Shown here: positions 41,982 through 49,081 of the stretch, in pieces | Layout of the letters: each line of letters opens with the position of its first letter | How positions within the stretch are numbered: the stretch's first letter is position 1 | Assembly (NCBI GenBank): GCA_014879735.1 | Contig: JACSRN010000076.1 | Span: 1-64,000 of the forward strand | Length of the DNA stretch: 64,000 nt | Source: Paracoccaceae bacterium | GTDB lineage: Bacteria > Pseudomonadota > Alphaproteobacteria > Rhodobacterales > Rhodobacteraceae | Direction of reading: 5' to 3' | Notes under the pieces: generated by a model | What the model saw: the letters and a program-made list of their open reading frames with translations, nothing else | The model's database searches: none | What the model was told of the DNA's origin: nothing | Made by a program: the position numbers and the translations under genes

Positions 41982-43602
41982 CAGTCTTGTCCTCGATATC
42001 AGCGGTCTTGTCATTGAAGCCACCTCCTATCCGCCGGGAGCGCGACCGCGGGACGTCACCCTGGTCCATGGCGTCGATCTGAAACTGCAGCGCGGCAGGG
42101 TGTTGGGCCTGATCGGAGAATCCGGGGCCGGCAAATCCACAATCGGCCTCTCGGCGATGTCTTACGGCCGGGGCGGCGCGCGCCTGACCGGCGGTGAAAT
42201 CCAGGTGAACGGCCGGGAGATCCGACTGGCATCGCCTGCCGAACTGCGGGCGTTGCGGGGCCGCGAAGTGACCTATGTCTCGCAATCCGCGGCAGCGTCC
42301 TTCAACCCAGCCCGCCGCCTGATGGATCAGGTGATCGAAACCTCGGTGTCCCACCGCTACATGAACCGTCGCCAGGCCGAGGACCATGCCATCGGATTGT
42401 TCCGCAAACTCGGGCTGCCGGACCCCGAAACCTTTGGCAACCGCTATCCGCACCAGGTCTCGGGCGGCCAGCTGCAGCGGGCGATGACCGCGATGGCGCT
42501 GTGTCCCGGCCCGGACCTCGTGGTCTTCGACGAACCCACAACCGCGCTGGACGTGACAACCCAAATCGGCGTCCTGCGCGCCATCAAGGACGCCATTCGC
42601 GACAGCCATGTCGCGGCGCTGTACATCACCCATGACTTGGCCGTGGTGGCCCAGATTTCCGACGAGATCATGGTTTTGCGGCATGGTCGCATGGTGGAGC
42701 ATGGAACCTGCGACCAGATCATCAACCATCCACGGGAACCGTATACCCGGGCGCTGGTCAGCGTGCGCGCACTGAACCATGTCGAGAAACCGCCCGAGCC
42801 CGCCATCGTCCGGATCGACGCGGTATCCGCTCGCTACCGGGGCACGCAATCGGACGTCCTGACCGATGTCAGCATGGACGTGGCGGCAGGGCAGACCCTG
42901 GCGATCGTCGGCGAAAGCGGATCGGGGAAATCCACGCTCGCCCGGGTGATCACCGGCCTTCTTCCGCCAAAAAGCGGGCAGGTGTGGTTTGACGGCCGTA
43001 CCCTGTCCCGCGCGCTGGCTGGCCGCAGCCGGCGGGATCTGCGCGAAGTCCAGATGATCTACCAGATGGCCGATACCGCAATGAATCCGCGCCACACCGT
43101 CGACACGATCATCGGGCGTCCCCTGCAGTTCTACTTCGGCATGAAGGGTGCCGAAAAATCGCACCGCGTCGCCGAACTTCTGGACCAGATCGAGCTAGGC
43201 AGCGATTTCGGCAAGCGTTTTCCGGCAGAGCTTTCAGGCGGTCAGAAGCAGCGCGTCTGCATTGCCCGCGCGCTTGCGGCCAAACCGAAGGTGATCATCT
43301 GCGACGAGGTGACATCCGCGCTTGATCCCCTGGTTGCAGACGGCATCCTGAAGCTGCTGTTGAAGCTGCAGGCCGAAGCGCGAATGGCGTATCTTTTCAT
43401 CACGCATGATCTGGCGACCGTGCAGGCCATTGCCGACAAGGTTGCCGTCATGCACCGCGGCCGGGTGGTGCGATATGGTGCCAAGGGCGATGTGCTGACA
43501 CCGCCGTTCGACGACTACACCGACCTGCTGCTATCGTCGGTCCCCAAGATGGAGATCGGCTGGCTCGACCGTACGATCAAGCTGCGCGAAGCCGCGCAAT
43601 AG
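41974..43602 (+). CDS. Fused double ATPase of dipeptide-type importer (DppD-DppF)
   Basis: This 542-aa protein contains two ATPase domains. The first has Walker A GESGAGKST near residue 48, signature VSGGQLQRAMTA near 160 and Walker B LVVFDEPTTALDV. The second has GESGSGKST near 312, signature LSGGQKQRVC near 417 and Walker B VIICDEVTSALDP. In the second Walker B the usual Pro after Glu is Val, a small departure. It starts with GTG at 41974 inside the end of the permease gene. It energises the importer whose binding protein is encoded divergently at 38296-39870. Confidence 0.93.
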   Translation: MPDSLVLDISGLVIEATSYPPGARPRDVTLVHGVDLKLQRGRVLGLIGESGAGKSTIGLSAMSYGRGGARLTGGEIQVNGREIRLASPAELRALRGREVTYVSQSAAASFNPARRLMDQVIETSVSHRYMNRRQAEDHAIGLFRKLGLPDPETFGNRYPHQVSGGQLQRAMTAMALCPGPDLVVFDEPTTALDVTTQIGVLRAIKDAIRDSHVAALYITHDLAVVAQISDEIMVLRHGRMVEHGTCDQIINHPREPYTRALVSVRALNHVEKPPEPAIVRIDAVSARYRGTQSDVLTDVSMDVAAGQTLAIVGESGSGKSTLARVITGLLPPKSGQVWFDGRTLSRALAGRSRRDLREVQMIYQMADTAMNPRHTVDTIIGRPLQFYFGMKGAEKSHRVAELLDQIELGSDFGKRFPAELSGGQKQRVCIARALAAKPKVIICDEVTSALDPLVADGILKLLLKLQAEARMAYLFITHDLATVQAIADKVAVMHRGRVVRYGAKGDVLTPPFDDYTDLLLSSVPKMEIGWLDRTIKLREAAQ

Positions 43603-43619
43603 CCCGCCCGGCGGCTGCC

Positions 43620-44074
43620 GCGCCCGCGCCCACCCCGGTCGCCACGGTGACGGACGGGCGGCAGCCTCAGCGTCAGATTGCCGTCCACCAAGGCAAGGTC
43701 GGCAGAAGCCCGACCGAGGACAGGCGTGCATTTTCCGGTCCCTGACGATCAGAATGGCAACCGGCGTCACCTCGGACTCCGTTCCCGTCGTTGCCGGAAC
43801 CAGATCCAGCGGCAGGCGTGGCCCCGGGTGCAGTGCCCGGGGCCCGGGGGCTCGCCCAGCGGTTGGTCCAAGCGCAGCAGCAGCACGACAGCCGCCGGAT
43901 CGCACAACGCCGCTACCCCACCCCGGGATGGCCGATCAGCAGAACCCCGTCGCCCAGCACGCAGCCCGACCCTGTCGACTCGCGCGCGGCACGCGACCGA
44001 AACAGGACTACCCCGAAGGTGTTGGACACGAAGGGTGCCGCCAGCCAGTCGTTGCCTGCCGCGTCTGGTGGCAC
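43620..44074 (-). pseudogene. Remnant of an iron-dependent alcohol dehydrogenase gene
   Basis: Pieces of one iron-type ADH can be read on the minus strand in several frames. From a GTG at 44074 comes an N-terminal piece with PFVSNTFGVVLFRSRAARES and LLIGHPGVG, ending at a stop at 43913. Next is a middle piece LPLDLVPATTGTESEVTPVAILIV (about 43820-43740), the nucleotide-binding TTAGTGSEVT region of the family. Short pieces GLLPTL, LVDGNLTLRLPP and SVTVATGV follow in shifted frames down to 43631. The roughly 90 residues that normally separate the first two pieces, and the whole C-terminal metal-binding half, are missing. It begins four bases behind the acyl-CoA dehydrogenase stop, so it was once the last gene of that operon. 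Confidence 0.7.
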
Positions 44075-44078
44075 TGGG

Positions 44079-45242
44079 TCAGAATAGCCCCATTCCGAGA
44101 AACCCGTCGGCCGGGAAATCGGCCATGACCTTCTTGCCGACCAGATCCTTGAGCGTTTCCGTCGTGCCGCCGCCGAGCGTGCCGTAACGCGCGCCGCGGT
44201 AAAACCGTGACACCGGGAATTCGTCGGTGAACCCATAACCGCCATGGACCTGAATCGCCTCGGAGGTGACGCGGATTGCCATCTCGTTGCAGTACATCTT
44301 GGCCAGCGCGGCCAGTTGCGGATCTGGATAGGGGTTTGCCGATGCAGCCGCACGGTACAGGATCGAGCGACCCACCTCGATGTCGCGGTACATTTCCGCC
44401 AGTTTCCAGCGCATGCCCTGGAAATCGCCGATCCGCCGGTTGAAGGCGGTGCGGTCGCGCGCGTATTTCACCGCCTCCTCGAAGGCGCCTTCCGCCAGAC
44501 CCAGCGAAATCGACGGATTGAGGCAGCGCTGCGTGTTGAACGCATTCATCAGCTTTTTCAGCCCGTCTTCCTTGATCACCAGGTTTTCCAGCGGAACTTC
44601 GACGTTCTCGAAGGTCAATTCGAACAGATATTCCCCGCCCATGGTATGATAGCGCCCCGTCCGCAGCATTCCGGGGGTATCCCGGTCGACAAGGACGCAG
44701 CCGATGCCCTCCCGGCCGGGAACCTTGCCCACCCGCGTGAACACGACGAAAAGCTGCGCCTCGTCGACCTTGGAGATCAAGGTCTTGACGCCGTTGATCA
44801 CCGCGCGGTCGCCCCTGATCTCGGTGTTGGTGCGCAGGTTGGGAATATCGGTGCCGGCATGGGGTTCGGTCATGCAGACGGCAAGCACGTATTCGCCCCT
44901 GACCACGCCATCGAAGATGCGGCGCTTCATTTCCTCGGGCGCATATTGCGACAGGATGCGCGTCTGCACCCCCAGTTGCGGCATCAACGCCATGGCCGTG
45001 GTGTAGCAGACCTTTGCCACCTCCTCGACGACCAGCGCGGTATCGAGAACGCTCAGCCCCAACCCGCCGTATTCCTCGGGTACGGCCATTCCGGTGATGC
45101 CGATCCCGGCCAGGTCCTTGAGGTTTTCCCAGGGAAAGGTGCCGTCGAGGAATTTCATCGCCCGGGGCTTGATCCGGTCCTGCGCAACCGCGCGCACGGT
45201 CGCGACCATCGCCTTCTGTTCCTGGCTGAGTTCGAAGTCCAT
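44079..45242 (-). CDS. Acyl-CoA dehydrogenase family protein
   Basis: This 387-aa FAD enzyme has an N-terminal helical domain (MDFELSQEQKAMVATVRAVA), the beta-domain substrate/FAD loop AVCMTEPHAGTDIPNLRTN near residue 122-140, and the C-terminal helices with FNRRIGDFQGMRWKLAEMY and IQVHGGYGFTDEFPVSRFYRGAR. By eye both usual positions for the catalytic Glu are replaced: the region before T-T-E reads GTLGGGTTE, and the helix position reads FNTQRCLN. The chemistry may thus be atypical or the base may lie elsewhere. Start 45242 has GGGAG seven bases upstream. It is 80 bases behind the MmgE/PrpD gene and could oxidise a branched acyl-CoA of the neighbouring CoA module. Confidence 0.9.
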   Translation of the reverse strand: MDFELSQEQKAMVATVRAVAQDRIKPRAMKFLDGTFPWENLKDLAGIGITGMAVPEEYGGLGLSVLDTALVVEEVAKVCYTTAMALMPQLGVQTRILSQYAPEEMKRRIFDGVVRGEYVLAVCMTEPHAGTDIPNLRTNTEIRGDRAVINGVKTLISKVDEAQLFVVFTRVGKVPGREGIGCVLVDRDTPGMLRTGRYHTMGGEYLFELTFENVEVPLENLVIKEDGLKKLMNAFNTQRCLNPSISLGLAEGAFEEAVKYARDRTAFNRRIGDFQGMRWKLAEMYRDIEVGRSILYRAAASANPYPDPQLAALAKMYCNEMAIRVTSEAIQVHGGYGFTDEFPVSRFYRGARYGTLGGGTTETLKDLVGKKVMADFPADGFLGMGLF

Positions 45243-45322
45243 GGAAGTCTCCCGATGAAGAGGCATGTTCGGCGCGCCTACGGTCCGATCACGGGCGGGC
45301 GCCGGTTGGCAGCGTGCGAAAC

Positions 45323-46747
45323 CTAGCGAGCAAGGGCCTGCAATATGTCGGCGCCGCGCGAGGCCGATGGCAGCGCCTCCACCGCGGCACGGAACCTCTC
45401 GACGGTGTCCGGCGGCCAGTCCAGCGCGCTTGCGGTCAGGCAGTTTGCCATCTTGGCGTCGAAATCCGCGCGGGTCATCGGATTCGCCGGGTTGCCCCGC
45501 GGATGATCCACCCGGCGCGAAAGGGTTCCGGTGTCGGTGTCGATCTCAACCAGGGCGGGGGAAACTGCCCGGCGCCATTCGGCCTCGATTTCGGGCACGA
45601 TCCGGCAATCCGTCCTGGCGGCAAGGGCCAGGACCTCGGGGCGCGACAGGGCGGTATCGGCGAGGTCGTTCAACCCCACGCCGCCAGTGACCAGCGCGGT
45701 GGCCACCGTATAGGGGATCGAGAACTGGGCCTGGACGATGGTCTGCGGCGCGCGACGCATGTCGATCGGGGTACAGACCGCTTCGTAGGACTGCTTGTTC
45801 ACGCCCACCCGGATCGCCCGGATATGCGACAGGTCGCCCCCAAGATCCTTGCGCAACTCAAGGACGGCATCGATGGCGGGGTGGTTGAACCGGCAGCAGG
45901 GATAAGGCTTGTAGCTGAGCGCCGCGAACTCGAAATGCGTGCCCAGCCCAGCCCGCAGCCGCTGGGGGTCATAGCGGTTTTGCAGATAGGTGCGGAACAG
46001 GCCGTCCACGCCTTCGAAGGTTTGCTGCGCACCGCGAATGCCCAGCTTGCTCATCGCGACCGAGATCAGCCCGGTCTTCGCTGCAAATCCGGGCTGGATC
46101 CGTTTGGTCAGCGCGGCATCCCGCGTCACCTGATGGTTGCCCGCCGCCTGGCTGTAGGCGATGCCAAGTGCGTTGCGCATCTGTTCAGCGCTGAGCCGCA
46201 TCACCCGGGCCGCGGCGGCCGTGGCGGCAAAATGCCCGAACAATGAAGTGTACATATAGCCGCTCTCGATGATGCCGACTGTGGTGGCAAGGCCCAGCCG
46301 CGAGATCAGTTCAAGCCCGGCCGCAACGCCTGCGATCAGGTCCTCGCCGGTGGCTTCGGGCATCGCCTCGGCGGCCGCCACCGCCGCAGGAACAACCGAG
46401 ACCCCGGCATGCAGGGTTGCCGCATCGAGCGTATCGTCGAAGTCACGGGCATGCGCCATCATCCCGTTGACCCAGGCCGCCATGGGCGCCGGGACACGGA
46501 GGTCGGTGCACCAGACGGTGGCTTCGGGCTTGCCACCCCAATCCGCCACCAGCCCGATCATGTCCTGGACGCCATTTGCTGAATATCCGCCGGTGGCACA
46601 GGCCATCGTATCGAAGATATTCGTCCGGGCCGCATCGACCACGGCGGGCGCCAACCCAGAGACCTGCAGCCCCGCCGCGAAATGGGCGAACTCTTCCGAA
46701 AAATCCACTTGCGCATCGCCGTGAACCGTTTTGCCGCCCGAAGCCAC
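45323..46747 (-). CDS. MmgE/PrpD family protein (2-methylcitrate dehydratase-like)
   Basis: This 474-aa protein is of the MmgE/PrpD fold. Family blocks are FDTMACATGGYSANG near residue 45, HARDFDDTLDAATLHAGVSVVPAAVAAAE near 98-125, LELISRLGLAT near 145, and YKPYPCCRFNHPAIDAVL near 300. Members dehydrate 2-methylcitrate, decarboxylate cis-aconitate to itaconate, or act on other tricarboxylate-like compounds. I choose a GTG start at 46747, because AAGGAGG lies seven bases upstream. The in-frame ATG at 46780 has no ribosome site and would place that AAGGAGG inside the coding region. The gene lies between the CoA-lyase module and the acyl-CoA dehydrogenase, with an operator copy in its upstream gap. 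Confidence 0.9.
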   Translation of the reverse strand: MASGGKTVHGDAQVDFSEEFAHFAAGLQVSGLAPAVVDAARTNIFDTMACATGGYSANGVQDMIGLVADWGGKPEATVWCTDLRVPAPMAAWVNGMMAHARDFDDTLDAATLHAGVSVVPAAVAAAEAMPEATGEDLIAGVAAGLELISRLGLATTVGIIESGYMYTSLFGHFAATAAAARVMRLSAEQMRNALGIAYSQAAGNHQVTRDAALTKRIQPGFAAKTGLISVAMSKLGIRGAQQTFEGVDGLFRTYLQNRYDPQRLRAGLGTHFEFAALSYKPYPCCRFNHPAIDAVLELRKDLGGDLSHIRAIRVGVNKQSYEAVCTPIDMRRAPQTIVQAQFSIPYTVATALVTGGVGLNDLADTALSRPEVLALAARTDCRIVPEIEAEWRRAVSPALVEIDTDTGTLSRRVDHPRGNPANPMTRADFDAKMANCLTASALDWPPDTVERFRAAVEALPSASRGADILQALAR

Positions 46748-46809
46748 CTGGCATCCTCCTTCGATTTCTGCTGCACCCATTGCATCGCAGGTATCGATCT
46801 ATTTAAGCA

Positions 46810-46827
46810 TAATGATCTATATCAATC
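46810..46827. promoter_or_regulatory. Island operator copy before MmgE/PrpD gene
   Basis: TAATGAT-CTAT-ATCAATC matches TAATCAT-nTAn-ATGATTA at 6/7 and 4/7. It is 62 bases upstream of the proposed GTG start at 46747. Confidence 0.45.
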
Positions 46828-46945
46828 TGTCAATTGTGCCGATGCAGGCCCGTCGTGATTTATCCGGCCTGCACCCCCGATCCCGCCGCATCGCCCGAAC
46901 GTCGGGACTGCTTTGCCGAAGCGCAGATCCGGCCGATCCGACTGG

Positions 46946-47362
46946 TCAGCCAAGCTTCAGCCAGAGTCCGGTCGCGGTGGCGACAAGGCGGTCGTCGACC
47001 CAGGCTTCGGCATCCGCGAACCAGGTCTTCCGGCCCTTCCTGCGCAGGTGGCAGCGGAACTCTATCCGTTCGCCGACGCGGACCCGTTGAAGGAAATTCA
47101 CGGTAAGACTGGCCGTAGCCATCGGCTCTCCCATACTGGCCGCCCGGCAGTTGACGCCCACCGTCCGGTCCAGCAACGTCATGATGACCCCGCCATGCAC
47201 GATGCCGCTAAGGTTCCTGTGGTCTGCCGTGGTTTGCAATGCGAGTTCGGTCAGGCCGTTCCTCTGGCGTTGCAGAACCATGCCCAGCCGGCCAACAAAG
47301 GTATCGTCCCGATGCGGCAGCCAGCCCTCGCGATCTTCACCTTCTGCTACGGGGGCGGCCAT
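46946..47362 (-). CDS. PaaI-type hotdog thioesterase
   Basis: This 138-aa single-hotdog-fold protein carries NLSGIVHGGVIMTLLDRTVGV (about residues 48-68), the PaaI/YbgC-like helix where HGG binds the thioester and the Asp acts in catalysis. It then has TASLTVNFLQRVRVGERIEF near 80-99. It would hydrolyse an acyl-CoA, perhaps to recycle CoA or clear dead-end thioesters. Start 47362 is one base beyond the stop of the CitE-type gene. It is the last gene of the four-gene CoA operon that begins near 50383. Confidence 0.85.
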   Translation of the reverse strand: MAAPVAEGEDREGWLPHRDDTFVGRLGMVLQRQRNGLTELALQTTADHRNLSGIVHGGVIMTLLDRTVGVNCRAASMGEPMATASLTVNFLQRVRVGERIEFRCHLRRKGRKTWFADAEAWVDDRLVATATGLWLKLG

Positions 47363-47363
47363 T

Positions 47364-48242
47364 TCAGCGCAGCGCCGCCGCGCGGGCCAGCATTCTCTGG
47401 GCCACCCGTTTGTGCGCCAGGTCGACCATCTTGCCATCCATGCGCGCAACACCGCGGTCCTGAAGCAGCAACATGACTTCGTTTGCCCAGTCGAGTTGAT
47501 CGGCGGTCGGGGTCAGGATCTGGTTGATGACGGCGATCTGCGCCGGGTGAATGGCCGCCTTGGCACCAAAACCGTCGCGCAGGGCCAGGCGCGTCTCGTC
47601 GGCCAGCCCCGTCAAATCCCGGAAATCGGGATAGACGGCATCGATGGCAACCACCCCAAGCGCATTGGCGGCGAAAAGGCACTGCGACCGCGCATATTGA
47701 TAGGGAAAGGTGTAGGCGCCGTGTTCATCGCGGTTGCTTTGTGCGCCCAGGCTTGCCGACAGATCCTCACCACCCCACAACATGCCCCACAGCCGGCCTG
47801 TCGGATCGACGCGCGGGCCACTCAACTGCAGGGTTGCCAATGCGGTCTCGGTGGCAACAGTGACAATCCGGGTGCGGCCGATCTCGGCACCATCGCGCGC
47901 CTCCAGCACCTCCAGACCGTGTGAAAGCCGACCGATGTCATCGGCATGTTCGCATTTCGGCAAGACGATGCCCGAGGGAAACCCACCCATCACAGCAGCA
48001 AGATCCCGCGCGGTATGGTCTGTGTCGAAACCGTTCACCCGGACGAACACCGGCTTGCCGTTGCAGTGGCGCGCACCAAGTACCTCGCGGCAGATCTGGC
48101 GTGCCCGCGGCTTGTGGTCGGGCGAGACCGCATCCTCGAGATCGACGATGACGGCGTCAGCCTCGGACGCCAAGGCCTTGACGATAAGCTTTTCGTTGTC
48201 GCCGGGCACGAACAGCAATGATCGGATCGCGTTCTCTTTCAT
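47364..48242 (-). CDS. CitE/HpcH-type acyl-CoA lyase (citramalyl/malyl-CoA lyase-like)
   Basis: This 292-aa TIM-barrel enzyme has the CitE hallmarks: RSLLFVPGDNEKLIVKAL at residues 7-24, ADAVIVDLEDAVSPDHK near 31-47, VFVRVNGFDT near 70, GIVLPKCE near 95, VATETA near 130, WGGEDLSASLGA near 158 and GFGAKAAIHPAQ near 235. Such lyases split citramalyl-CoA, malyl-CoA or citryl-CoA to acetyl-CoA and an oxo acid, with Mg2+ held by the Glu/Asp pair. Start 48242 lies behind GGAAAGGG. With a CoA-transferase and a crotonase in the same operon it would suit an itaconate/citramalate-like route (inference). Confidence 0.9.
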   Translation of the reverse strand: MKENAIRSLLFVPGDNEKLIVKALASEADAVIVDLEDAVSPDHKPRARQICREVLGARHCNGKPVFVRVNGFDTDHTARDLAAVMGGFPSGIVLPKCEHADDIGRLSHGLEVLEARDGAEIGRTRIVTVATETALATLQLSGPRVDPTGRLWGMLWGGEDLSASLGAQSNRDEHGAYTFPYQYARSQCLFAANALGVVAIDAVYPDFRDLTGLADETRLALRDGFGAKAAIHPAQIAVINQILTPTADQLDWANEVMLLLQDRGVARMDGKMVDLAHKRVAQRMLARAAALR

Positions 48243-48291
48243 CGCATCCCTTTCCGGTTGGGGGTTCCGCTGCGCAGTGGGGGCCGGCGGA

Positions 48292-49065
48292 TCATCGGCC
48301 GAAAACCGGCTGGCGCCGCTCCGAGAATGCGGCAAGTCCTTCCTTGTAGTCGTCCGAATGCAGGATTTCGGCAACGGCCTCGGCCTCGATCGCCAGCCCC
48401 TCGGAGAGGGGACGGTCGATGCCGCGATAGACCGCGTCCTTCAGCAAGGCGCCGGCCCGGCGCGATCTAGTCGAAACGATGGCCGCAAAGGACAGCGCCC
48501 GTTCCATCAAGGCTTCGGCCGGCACCACGTCATTGACCAGGCCCCAGGCCTGGGCATGTTCGGCCGCGATCGGTTCGCCGCTGTACATGAGCTCAAGGGC
48601 GCGCGATGTGCCGATCAGCCGAGGAAGACGTTGCGAACCGCCCGCCCCGGGGATCGCCCCGACCCGTGCCTCGGTAAGACCCAGCCTGACGCCATTTGCC
48701 GCAAAACGCAGGTCGCAGGCCAGCGAAATCTCCATCCCGCCGCCCATCGCGATGCCGTTGATCGCGGCGACCGTTGCCATGGGCAGCGCCGCGATGTCGT
48801 CGGCCAGGGCACTTATGGCCCGGTTATGCGCGAATTTCTCGGCATCGGTCATGATCAGGCGCTCCTTCAGATCCGCGCCGGCGCAGAAGCCGCGGCCGGT
48901 TCCGGCCAGGATCATCACCTGCGCGGACGTTGCCGAAAGCCCGCGGACCGCGGCGCGCAACGCCTCCGTCAGCGCCCGGCTCAGCGCGTTGAACGCATCG
49001 GGGCGGTTCAGCCGCAGGACGCAGACCCGGTCGCGGGGCCATTCCACGATCAGTTGATCGGACAT
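48292..49065 (-). CDS. Enoyl-CoA hydratase (crotonase family)
   Basis: This 257-aa crotonase has the oxyanion loops GRGFCAGADLKE (about residues 58-69) and NGIAMGGGMEISLACD (about 102-117). The second catalytic region reads LGLTEARVGAIPGAGGSQRLPRLIG, with both the early Glu and the PGAGG turn typical of true hydratases. It should add water to a 2-enoyl-CoA. Start 49065 has GGAG nine bases upstream; a longer frame would overlap the CoA-transferase gene. It stands between the CoA-transferase and the CitE-type lyase, where a hydratase producing a 3-hydroxyacyl-CoA for the lyase is expected. Confidence 0.9.
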   Translation of the reverse strand: MSDQLIVEWPRDRVCVLRLNRPDAFNALSRALTEALRAAVRGLSATSAQVMILAGTGRGFCAGADLKERLIMTDAEKFAHNRAISALADDIAALPMATVAAINGIAMGGGMEISLACDLRFAANGVRLGLTEARVGAIPGAGGSQRLPRLIGTSRALELMYSGEPIAAEHAQAWGLVNDVVPAEALMERALSFAAIVSTRSRRAGALLKDAVYRGIDRPLSEGLAIEAEAVAEILHSDDYKEGLAAFSERRQPVFGR

Positions 49066-49081
49066 ATCGAAACTCCGTGGA

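Noticed and set aside
43678-44187. Plus-strand open frames in the gap after the importer ATPase gene
   Set aside because: The Pro/Arg-rich translation shows no family, while the minus strand shows ordered pieces of an iron-type alcohol dehydrogenase. The region is better read as a pseudogene.
46748-46780. ATG start for the MmgE/PrpD gene at 46780
   Set aside because: There is no ribosome site before it, and an AAGGAGG inside this stretch is correctly spaced for the GTG at 46747.
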